In this document: piece after piece, positions 1 through 5,837 of the stretch
Layout of the letters: each line of letters starts with the position of its first letter
Position numbering within the stretch: the first letter of the stretch is position 1
Assembly (NCBI GenBank): GCA_003104895.1
Contig: PQAG01000206.1
Location: forward strand, 1 to 7,376
Length of the DNA stretch: 7,376 nucleotides
Origin: Nitrosomonadales bacterium
GTDB taxonomy: Bacteria > Pseudomonadota > Gammaproteobacteria > Burkholderiales > Sulfuricellaceae
Direction: 5' to 3'
Notes under the pieces: generated by a model
What the model was told of the DNA's origin: nothing
Database searches by the model: none
The model's input: the letters and a program-made list of their open reading frames with translations, nothing else
Program-made: the position numbers and the translations under genes

Positions 1-422
1 GGCAGGACAAGGTCGAAGGACTGGAAGCCGGGGCCGACGATTACCTCGCCAAGCCCTTCCACATGGAAGAGCTGCTCGCACGTCTGAAAGCCCTGCTGCG
101 GCGGGCTGCCGGCAGCAGCAGCCAGACCTTGCGCGGCGGCCCCGTCAGCATTGACCTTGCCGCGCAGAAAGCATCGGTGAACAGCCAGGAAATTGACCTG
201 ACGGCCTTCGAATACCGCCTGCTGGAATACCTGATGCAGCAGCGCGGCAAGGTCATCGCCAAAAGCGAACTGGCCGATTACCTCTACCCGCACGACGAAG
301 ACCGCGACAGCAACGTGCTGGAAGTCCTGCTCGGCCGTCTGCGGCGCAAGCTCGACCCGGATGGCACCCTGCAGCCGATTGAAACCCTGCGCGGCAGGGG
401 CTACCGGTTTGCGCTGCAATAA
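1..422 (+). CDS. phoP: PhoP-like OmpR-family response regulator (5' end outside window)
   Basis: This is the C-terminal 139 residues of a DNA-binding response regulator; the reading frame is open from base 3 and the start lies upstream of the window. Visible at the left edge is the end of the receiver domain, with GADDYL and the conserved lysine in AKPF (fragment residues 16-19). The phosphoacceptor Asp is outside the window. A linker is followed by an OmpR/PhoB winged-helix domain: LTAFEY at about 66-71, a recognition helix within the RDSNVLEVLLGRLRRKL segment at about 101-117, and the wing hairpin ending in RGRGYRF. The LTAFEY, LYP and GRLRRKL features resemble PhoP more than other OmpR-family members, which is a family-level judgement from memory. 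It should be phosphorylated by the kinase encoded immediately downstream and act on promoters in the cytoplasm. The TAA stop shares its last A with the ATG of that kinase gene, implying translational coupling. A full-length protein of about 225 residues is expected, so roughly 85 are missing. Confidence 0.93.
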   Translation, partial: QDKVEGLEAGADDYLAKPFHMEELLARLKALLRRAAGSSSQTLRGGPVSIDLAAQKASVNSQEIDLTAFEYRLLEYLMQQRGKVIAKSELADYLYPHDEDRDSNVLEVLLGRLRRKLDPDGTLQPIETLRGRGYRFALQ

Positions 423-1765
423 TGTCCCTCAACGCCCGCATCATCCTCGCCGCTTCCATCGTGCTGGCGGTTTTTCTTGCCCTGACCGGCATCGTTCTTG
501 ACCAGGCGTTCCGCGAAAGCGCGCGGGCGGCCAGGGAGGAGCGGCTGCAGGGGCAGCTTTACATGCTGATTGCGGAAGCGGAAGTTGACCAGGCAGGGCG
601 CCTTGAAATGCCGGCGAAATTGCAGGAACCGCGCCTTGATCAGCCCTTCTCCGGGCTTTACGCCGCCATTGCCGACGGCAAAGGCAAAATGCGCTGGCGC
701 TCGCCCTCGGCGCTGAATGTCGAACTCCCGCCAGAAACCACGCTGGCAGCAGGCAAAAGCGTCTTTTCCCGGCTGCCTGACAGTTCCGGCACGGATTATT
801 TCGTTTACCGCATGGGCGTGAGCTGGAGCGAGGGCAAGCGGAAATACGCCTTTACCTTCAGCGTGGCCGAAGACCTGTCCGCCTTCCATGCCCAGCTTGC
901 CCGCTACCGCCGCAGCCTGTGGGGATGGCTTGGCGCCATGGCCGGGTTGCTGCTGCTGGCGCAAGCCATGCTGCTGCGCTGGGGGCTGCGGCCGCTGCGC
1001 GATGTGGCGCAGGAAATCCGCGCCATCGAGGCGGGAGAAAAGGAACAGCTCAGCGGCACCTATCCTGCCGAGCTGAGCGCGCTGACCGGCAACCTGAACG
1101 GCCTGCTGCTGCGCGAGCGCGCCCAGTTGCGGCGCTACCGCGACGCGCTGGGGGACCTCGCCCACAGCCTGAAAACGCCGCTGGCAGTCATGCGCGGAGC
1201 GCTTTCTGAACAGCAGCATGAGCCGGAAAGCCTTCTCGCCGCCACGGTGGCCGAGGAAACCGGGAAAATGCAGCATATCGTCGATTACCAGCTGCAGCGC
1301 GCGGCCACCGCCGGGCCGGCATCGCCGCTGGCCGCCCCGCTGCCGCTCAGGCCGCTGGCCGAGAAGATCGCCGCCTCGCTGGAAAAGGTCTATCACGCCA
1401 AGCAGGTCAGCCTGCAGCTCCACATCGCGCCCGGCCTGAACTTTCGCGGCGACCGGGGCGACCTGCTGGAACTGCTCGGCAACCTGCTCGACAACGCCTG
1501 CAAATGGTGCCATGCCAGAGTGGAACTGCATGCCGGAAGCGAGGCGGGCCACCTGGCGCTGGCCGTGGAAGACGACGGGCCGGGCATCCCGGCGCAGGAG
1601 GCTGCAAATATCCTGCAGCGCGGCGTGCGCGCCGACCAGTCCACGCCCGGGCAGGGCATCGGACTGGCAATGGTGGCCAGCATCGTGCAGGCCTATGGGG
1701 GAGAAATCCGCATCGGCGAGAGCCCGCTTGGCGGCGCCAGAGTGGTGATCCGGATTCCTTGCTAG
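422..1765 (+). CDS. phoQ: PhoQ-like membrane sensor histidine kinase
   Basis: This is a complete 447-residue inner-membrane sensor kinase, the partner of the preceding regulator. TM1 spans about residues 6-27, a periplasmic sensor region about 28-163, and TM2 about 166-186. A HAMP-like linker (about 187-232) follows. The HisKA dimerisation helix has the phosphoacceptor His248 in LAHSLKTPLAV. The HATPase domain has the N box NLLDNACKWC (Asn354, Asn358), G1 box EDDGPGIP (383-390) and G2 box GQGIGLAM (410-417). The HSLKTPLAV and DNACKWC signatures are close to those of PhoQ. Length fits the family (about 450-490). The start overlaps the upstream stop in TAATG, so the two are cotranscribed. The periplasmic region lacks the dense acidic run that enterobacterial PhoQ uses for divalent cations, so the signal may differ. 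The TAG stop falls in the CTAG shared with the convergent protease gene. Histidine kinase is certain; PhoQ orthology is likely but inferred from motifs and from the PhoP-like partner. Confidence 0.92.
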   Translation: MSLNARIILAASIVLAVFLALTGIVLDQAFRESARAAREERLQGQLYMLIAEAEVDQAGRLEMPAKLQEPRLDQPFSGLYAAIADGKGKMRWRSPSALNVELPPETTLAAGKSVFSRLPDSSGTDYFVYRMGVSWSEGKRKYAFTFSVAEDLSAFHAQLARYRRSLWGWLGAMAGLLLLAQAMLLRWGLRPLRDVAQEIRAIEAGEKEQLSGTYPAELSALTGNLNGLLLRERAQLRRYRDALGDLAHSLKTPLAVMRGALSEQQHEPESLLAATVAEETGKMQHIVDYQLQRAATAGPASPLAAPLPLRPLAEKIAASLEKVYHAKQVSLQLHIAPGLNFRGDRGDLLELLGNLLDNACKWCHARVELHAGSEAGHLALAVEDDGPGIPAQEAANILQRGVRADQSTPGQGIGLAMVASIVQAYGGEIRIGESPLGGARVVIRIPC

Positions 1766-4146
1766 ATTTTCTTGCCCCCGTGCTTAGTGTTTTTCCCGCT
1801 CCGGGTCATTGCCTTCTTTAGCCGGATCAGTTCGGCCACGCGCTTCTCCACTTTGGCATTCACATCCGCAGCGGGCTTGCCGGTCAGCAGCGCCAGCACT
1901 TCATCGACGTGGCTCACGGCGTAGATATGGAAGCGCCCCTGTTCCGCCGCCTGCCGCACTTCCTGGCGCAGCATCAGGTGCGGCAGGTTGGCGGCCGGGA
2001 TGATCACCCCCTGTTCCCCGTCCAGGCCGCGCGCATTGCAGATGTCGAAGAAGCCCTCGATTTTCTCGTTCACCGCGCCGATGGACTGGATCTGGCCGAA
2101 CTGGTTGACCGACCCGGTCACCGCCAGCGACTGCCTGAGCGGTTCGGCGGCCAGGCTGGAGAGCAGGGCGCAGAGTTCGGCGGCGGAGGCGCTGTCGCCT
2201 TCAACCTCGCCATAGGACTGCTCGAATACCAGGCTTGCAGCCAGCGGCAGCGGGCGGTTCTTGGCGTAGCGTTCGGCCAGGAAGGAGGCCAGGATCAGCA
2301 CTCCCTTGGAATGGATGGCGCCGGAAAGCTTGGCCTCGCGCTCGATGTTGACCAGCTCCCCTTCACCCAGGCGGGTGGTGGCGGTGATGCGCGCCGGCTG
2401 GGCAAATGCGGTATTGCCCAGCGCGATCACGGAAAGGCCGTTCACCTGCCCTGCCCGGCGGCCATCCGTGTCGATCAGCACGGTGCCGCGCAGGATCGCT
2501 TCCTGCACCCGTTCCTTCAGGCGGCTGGCGCGGTGCAGCTGGGTGTCCAGCGCATGCTGGATGTCCTCCAGCGCCACGGCTTCATGCCCGGCCTGGCGCG
2601 CCCAGTAATCCGCCTCGCGCAGCAGATCGGCAATGCCCTGCATGTGGGCGGACAGTTTTTCGGCATCGTCCGCCAGGCGCGCGCCATGCTCGATCACCCG
2701 CGCCACGGCGCTGCGCTGCAGCGGCAGCAGCTGCTCCTTGCGGGCCACAGTGGCGATCAGGCGGGCATAAAGCAGGTGCGCCTCGGGCGTGCGTTCGAAG
2801 CTGTCGGCAAAATCCGCCTCGACCTTGAACAGCTCGGCGAACTCGGGGTCGTAGGCATACAGCAGGTAATACAACAGGCGCTCGCCAAACAGCACCACCT
2901 TGATGCTGAGCGGCACCGGTTCCGGCTCCAGCGACACCGTGCTGACCAGGCTGAGTATCTGCCCCAGCGATTCGATGCGGATCTGGCGCGAGCGCAGCAC
3001 CCTTTTCAGTCCTTCCCAGGCATACAGCTGGGTCAGCACCTGGCGCACGTCCAGCAGCAGGTATCCGCCATTGGCGCGGTGCAGGGAGCCGGGCTTGATC
3101 AGGTTGAAATCTGTCACCAGATTGCCGAACTGCGCCTGGTGCTCCACCCGGCCGATCAGGCTGTGGTACATGGGGTTGTCGTCGAACACCACCGGCGCGC
3201 CCTTCGATGCGGTGTGGTCTACCAGCACATTGACCCGGTAGCGGCGGAACTGCGGATGGTCGGAGCCGATCTGCCCCCCGCCCCCCTCCTCGCTGCGGCG
3301 GAAATCATTCACATTGTCGATCACGTCCTGCTGCACCGAATCGAGATAGGTCTGGATCACCGGAATGGCGGAATAGGTGCGCCGGAGCTCGTCCACCAGA
3401 TGCTCCACCGCGGCCAGGGTGGTCATGCGGTTGAGCCGCTTCAGCCGGTCGCGCGCGTCCCTTTTCCACTCCGGAATGTCGTGGCGCAGGATGCGTTCCA
3501 GGTGCGCCTGCAGTTCGGCGATTCTGGCCTCGATGTGCGCCTTTTCCACTTCAGGCATCTGGTCATAGTCTTCCGGCTTGATGACCTCGCCGTCTTTCAT
3601 CGGCGCGAAGCCAAAGCCGTTCGGCGTGCGCAGCAAAGTGATCTGGCGCGCCTGGGCCTCGTCCCCCAGCTCCTTGATCGCCTTCTCTTCGCGGGCGGAA
3701 AAGTCGGTCTGGACTTCCTCGGCCTTGGCGCGGTACTCGTCAGTCTCGAAAGCAGCCGGAATGGCGGCGCGCAGCTCCTCCACCAGGAGGCGCATCGACT
3801 GGCACAATTTGACCCCGGTGCCGGCCGGCAGCTGCAGGGCAAGGGGCATGTGCGGCTGCGCGAAATTGTTGACGTAACACAGGTCGGTGGGCACCGGCTC
3901 CTGCGCTGCCTTCGCCTCCAGGAACTGGGCGACGAATGTATGCTTGCCTGTCCCCTGAGGACCCATCACGAAGAGGTTGTAGCCCTCGCGCTGGATGCCG
4001 CTGCCGAAGCGGATCGCATCCAGGGCGCGCGTCTGGCCGATGATCTCGGACAGATCTTCCAGCTCGGCGGTGGTGGTAAAGGCAAACTGATCCGGATCGC
4101 AGCTGCGGTAGAGCTGCGCCGGGGAAAGAGGTGGAGTCGTGGACAC
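1762..4146 (-). CDS. Lon-family ATP-dependent serine protease (AAA_32-type ATPase, YcbZ/LonH-like)
   Basis: This 794-residue cytoplasmic protease fuses an AAA+ unfoldase with a Lon-type Ser/Lys peptidase domain. Near the N-terminus are a short family-typical segment (CDPDQFAF, then IIGQTRAL) and the Walker A motif GPQGTGKHT (residues 62-70). A long charged, helical insertion (about 140-285) follows, then the family hallmark FRRYRVNVLVD and HRANGGYLLLDV, whose Asp366 is the likely Walker B acid. The C-terminal peptidase domain has catalytic Ser652 in EGDSASAAEL and Lys695 in GAVNEKIEGF; the 43-residue Ser-Lys distance equals that of E. coli Lon. No classical Lon N-terminal substrate domain is present, and E. 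coli YcbZ (about 586 residues) is shorter. I chose the GTG start at 4146 because GAGGG lies 5 nt upstream and the protein then begins MSTTPPLSP, as family members do. The longer frame starts with TTG at 4200, has no visible ribosome site, and adds 18 atypical residues. Role in turnover of damaged or regulatory proteins is family knowledge; substrates are unknown. Confidence 0.93.
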   Translation of the reverse strand: MSTTPPLSPAQLYRSCDPDQFAFTTTAELEDLSEIIGQTRALDAIRFGSGIQREGYNLFVMGPQGTGKHTFVAQFLEAKAAQEPVPTDLCYVNNFAQPHMPLALQLPAGTGVKLCQSMRLLVEELRAAIPAAFETDEYRAKAEEVQTDFSAREEKAIKELGDEAQARQITLLRTPNGFGFAPMKDGEVIKPEDYDQMPEVEKAHIEARIAELQAHLERILRHDIPEWKRDARDRLKRLNRMTTLAAVEHLVDELRRTYSAIPVIQTYLDSVQQDVIDNVNDFRRSEEGGGGQIGSDHPQFRRYRVNVLVDHTASKGAPVVFDDNPMYHSLIGRVEHQAQFGNLVTDFNLIKPGSLHRANGGYLLLDVRQVLTQLYAWEGLKRVLRSRQIRIESLGQILSLVSTVSLEPEPVPLSIKVVLFGERLLYYLLYAYDPEFAELFKVEADFADSFERTPEAHLLYARLIATVARKEQLLPLQRSAVARVIEHGARLADDAEKLSAHMQGIADLLREADYWARQAGHEAVALEDIQHALDTQLHRASRLKERVQEAILRGTVLIDTDGRRAGQVNGLSVIALGNTAFAQPARITATTRLGEGELVNIEREAKLSGAIHSKGVLILASFLAERYAKNRPLPLAASLVFEQSYGEVEGDSASAAELCALLSSLAAEPLRQSLAVTGSVNQFGQIQSIGAVNEKIEGFFDICNARGLDGEQGVIIPAANLPHLMLRQEVRQAAEQGRFHIYAVSHVDEVLALLTGKPAADVNAKVEKRVAELIRLKKAMTRSGKNTKHGGKKI

Positions 4147-4151
4147 GGAAA

Positions 4152-4156
4152 CCCTC
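4152..4156 (-). promoter_or_regulatory. Ribosome binding site that fixes the GTG start of the Lon-family protease
   Basis: On the minus strand GAGGG sits 5 nt before GTG (4146-4144). The alternative TTG at 4200 has no purine-rich site at a suitable distance, so this site decides in favour of the 794-residue product. Confidence 0.7.
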
Positions 4157-4174
4157 GCTTTGTTTTTTCTTACT

Positions 4175-4187
4175 AGAAACAGTTTCT
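4175..4187. repeat. 13-bp perfect inverted repeat upstream of the protease gene (candidate operator)
   Basis: AGAAAC-A-GTTTCT is a perfect palindrome around a single central base, lying 29 bp upstream of the protease GTG start. It falls where a promoter for that gene would be expected; a weak TTGCCG lies just upstream at 4195-4200 on the minus strand. A repressor or activator dimer could bind here. No regulator is identifiable, and 6-bp arms are short, so function is an inference. Confidence 0.35.
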
Positions 4188-4204
4188 CACAAATCGGCAA
4201 AAAA

Positions 4205-4215
4205 CGGTTGAACCG
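4205..4215. repeat. 11-bp perfect inverted repeat in the divergent intergenic region
   Basis: CGGTT-G-AACCG is a perfect palindrome with 5-bp arms, its centre 29 bp from that of the palindrome at 4175-4187. The sequences differ, so they are not two copies of one site. It could be a protein binding site or a chance occurrence. Confidence 0.2.
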
Positions 4216-4339
4216 CAGGGGCTGCCAAACGCGCCCGCGCCGTTACTCTGCCTTGGCCCGCCCTTCCCGCTTTGCCTTTGCGGGCTTTCGCATCCCTCGT
4301 GCCCTTTGGGTATTAGCGGTGAAATGCCGTTTTCAAGGA

Positions 4340-4382
4340 TTAATTTTCGTTAAGCTGGCGTTAAGCTTCGCCGTTCTACAAT
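4340..4382 (+). promoter_or_regulatory. Promoter of the glycine-zipper gene with a PhoP/PmrA-type tandem repeat in place of the -35
   Basis: A good -10 hexamer TACAAT lies at 4377-4382, but no recognisable -35 hexamer exists 16-18 bp upstream. That position is covered by the direct repeat GTTAAG-N5-GTTAAG (4349-4354 and 4360-4365); the identity extends to GTTAAGCT in both copies. A third TTAA at 4340-4343 keeps roughly the same helical phase. Tandem 6-bp half-sites with 5-bp spacing are the standard site layout for OmpR-family regulators of the PhoP/PmrA group, and the 11-bp gap to the -10 is close to what activated PhoP promoters show. Transcription would start near 4389, giving a leader of about 25 nt. 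The layout is seen directly; binding by the regulator encoded at 1-422 is inferred. Confidence 0.6.
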
Positions 4383-4414
4383 TTGCCTACCTTGACAAGC
4401 AAAGGAGACAAACC

Positions 4415-4858
4415 ATGAAAAAGATTACCTGGATTGCCGCGTTGACGCTGGCCCTGGCATCCCAGGCGCAGGCTTCCGGCTGGGACGGCGACGCCGCAGT
4501 GGGCGGCGCAATCGGGGGCGCAACGGGCGCGGTGATCGGATCGGCCATCGGCGGTCGCGATGCCGCCATTATCGGCGGACTGCTGGGCGGCGCCACCGGC
4601 GTGGCCATCGCCACCAACGACCGTGGCTACCGCACCGTGGAACGTGTCCATTACCAACCTGCCCCGGTCTACTACCGCCCGGAGCCGGTCCGGGTGTATG
4701 AGCGTTACGGCTATGCCCCTCCGCCTCGCTACGGTTATGCAGAGCGCGTGGTTTATTACAACGACAGGCCGGGTTATGGCCGCGGCTGGGGTCATGAACG
4801 GCATCACCGCCATCGCCACGACCACGATCGCTACGAGTACCGCGGCTATCGCGACTAA
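4415..4858 (+). CDS. Exported glycine-zipper protein with Tyr/Arg/His-rich C-terminus
   Basis: This is a 147-residue exported protein of unknown function. The signal peptide is clear: MKK, a hydrophobic core to about residue 16, and a likely signal peptidase I site after AQA (residue 20). No lipobox cysteine is present, so it is not a lipoprotein. Residues about 27-66 form a glycine zipper with repeated GG and GxxxG spacing (VGGAIGGATGAV, then IIGGLLGGATGVAIA), like the glycine-zipper domains of 17-kDa surface antigen and OmpA-like proteins; this segment could insert in or cross a membrane. The rest is rich in Tyr, Pro and Arg and ends in a His/Asp/Arg cluster (HHRHRHDHDR at about 131-140). 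The ATG at 4415 is chosen because GGAG at 4404-4407 lies 7 nt upstream and the signal peptide begins there; the open frame upstream to 4139 crosses the promoter. It is a single-gene unit with its own promoter and terminator. An envelope role is inferred from its composition; metal or polyanion binding by the tail is speculation. Confidence 0.88.
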   Translation: MKKITWIAALTLALASQAQASGWDGDAAVGGAIGGATGAVIGSAIGGRDAAIIGGLLGGATGVAIATNDRGYRTVERVHYQPAPVYYRPEPVRVYERYGYAPPPRYGYAERVVYYNDRPGYGRGWGHERHHRHRHDHDRYEYRGYRD

Positions 4859-4878
4859 GCTTTCATAGCACGGCAGCG

Positions 4879-4915
4879 AAACGGCACGCCACCATCGTGG
4901 CGTGCCGTTTTTTTT
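4879..4915 (+). terminator. Strong intrinsic terminator of the glycine-zipper gene
   Basis: ACGGCACGCCAC (4881-4892) pairs perfectly with GTGGCGTGCCGT (4897-4908) around a CATC loop, and two further A-T pairs extend the stem. A run of eight T (4908-4915) follows. The hairpin starts about 20 nt after the TAA stop. The T run touches the stop codon of the convergent gene at 4915-5820. On the minus strand the same hairpin directly follows that stop but lacks a long U tract, so it should work mainly for the plus strand. Confidence 0.95.
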
Positions 4916-5820
4916 CAGGCCAGCGCTTCGGCGCTGTAAATCGCTACCAGGCGGTGTTCCTCGCCGGGCTTCACGGTCACCACGTTCTCGGCCGCATTGG
5001 CGGTTTCCACGCACACCATGCCGCGGTAGCCTTCGGGGCCGAAATCGCCCATCTTGCCGGCCTTCTCGATCCACGGATTCCACACCACCGCGGAGCGGGC
5101 ATTCTGCCCGGCAACGCGGATGCGGCGCTTGAGGCCGTTGTCCTCGATCAGGCAATCCGCGCTGGTGTTGAGATACACCCGGTCCACTTCGCTCCCGATC
5201 ACGATCGCGCCCTGCTGGGTCTTGCGCGAAGCGCCGCCGGCCTTGTCGAGGTAGTCGCAGCCATCGAGGCCGGTGATTTGCATGTTCGCCACATCGCTGA
5301 TATGGAAGTAGGTGTGCAGCGCCTCGCCCAGCACGAAAGGCTCTTTGCCGGTGTTGCGCGTCACCAGTTCGACGCGCAATGCAGAACCCACGGTCACTTC
5401 AAGCTGGACGGTGGAGGCATGCGGCCACTGCGCGCGCGTCGCCTCCGTTTCGACCAGGCCGAAGCGCAGGAAGGTCGCGCCATCGGCCATGGCGCGGGTT
5501 TCCAGCACGTCCCACAGCACCGTGCGCGCAAAGCCGTGGCCGGGCAGGGAGGCATCCGTGGCGTGCGGCCCGAACCACGGCCAGCAGACCGGCACGCCAC
5601 CGCGGATGGATTTGCCGGGCGCGAACTTGGCGAATTTCGACAGCCACACCACCGGCGCCTGGCCACGCGGCGTGAAGGTCATGATGTGGGCGCCCTGCAG
5701 CGCGATGGCGGATTCTGCCAGGCCGTTGGCGACCTCCGCCACCGTCAGCCCGCCCGGGCCTTCCTTGAAAGCGACATGGCCGGAAATGGCGAATTTTTGA
5801 TTCAGCTCGGAAATGCTCAT
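4915..5820 (-). CDS. yeaD: D-hexose-6-phosphate mutarotase (aldose 1-epimerase family, YeaD-like)
   Basis: This 301-residue cytoplasmic enzyme is expected to interconvert the alpha and beta anomers of hexose 6-phosphates such as glucose 6-phosphate. The galactose-mutarotase-like beta-sandwich motifs appear in order: an N-terminal GAHIMTF (43-49), RGGVPVCWPWFG (73-84), HGFAR (95-99), EALHTYF (166-172) with the expected catalytic His169, VVWNPW (245-250) and CVETANA (270-276) with the expected catalytic Glu272. Arg73 and Arg99 are candidates for phosphate contacts by analogy with the yeast homologue YMR099c. Length matches the family (about 290-300). The ATG is preceded by AGGAG at 6 nt. The gene begins 17 nt after the stop of the glcD-like gene, so it is probably cotranscribed with it. 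It ends against the T tract of the terminator of the opposing gene. Family assignment is firm; the exact sugar is not determined by sequence. Confidence 0.93.
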   Translation of the reverse strand: MSISELNQKFAISGHVAFKEGPGGLTVAEVANGLAESAIALQGAHIMTFTPRGQAPVVWLSKFAKFAPGKSIRGGVPVCWPWFGPHATDASLPGHGFARTVLWDVLETRAMADGATFLRFGLVETEATRAQWPHASTVQLEVTVGSALRVELVTRNTGKEPFVLGEALHTYFHISDVANMQITGLDGCDYLDKAGGASRKTQQGAIVIGSEVDRVYLNTSADCLIEDNGLKRRIRVAGQNARSAVVWNPWIEKAGKMGDFGPEGYRGMVCVETANAAENVVTVKPGEEHRLVAIYSAEALA

Positions 5821-5837
5821 AAATAGCTCCTGATCAT

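Noticed and set aside
401..1552. A 383-codon open frame on the minus strand opposite the sensor kinase gene
   Set aside because: It is Gln/Gly/Arg-rich with no domain, lies wholly over a motif-complete kinase, and has the frame relation of an antisense shadow.
3274..3286. Two adjacent C6 tracts in the protease gene as a possible phase-variable site
   Set aside because: The tracts are only six bases each and encode the family-typical Gly-rich segment before FRRYRVNV; the frame is intact. Too short for a supported contingency locus.
1909..4176. A 755-codon open frame on the plus strand opposite the Lon-family protease gene
   Set aside because: It is antisense to a protein with complete Walker and Ser/Lys motifs. 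Its His/Gln/Ala/Val-rich product has no recognisable domain, and long antisense frames are expected at this GC content with strong third-position bias.
4256..4285. GCCCGC/GCGGGC and CCCGC/GCGGG pairings that could form a hairpin in the divergent intergenic region
   Set aside because: The stems are 5-6 bp with loops of 9-18 nt and no T tract follows. In this base composition such matches arise by chance, and neither flanking gene ends here.
4139..4414. The open frame upstream of the glycine-zipper ATG, which would extend the protein by 92 residues
   Set aside because: The extension crosses the promoter and tandem repeat, and it would bury the signal peptide. The ATG at 4415 has a good ribosome site.
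4897..5826. A 309-codon plus-strand frame opposite the yeaD-like gene
   Set aside because: It starts inside the terminator hairpin and is antisense to a clear mutarotase; the product has His/Gly/Ala bias and no domain.
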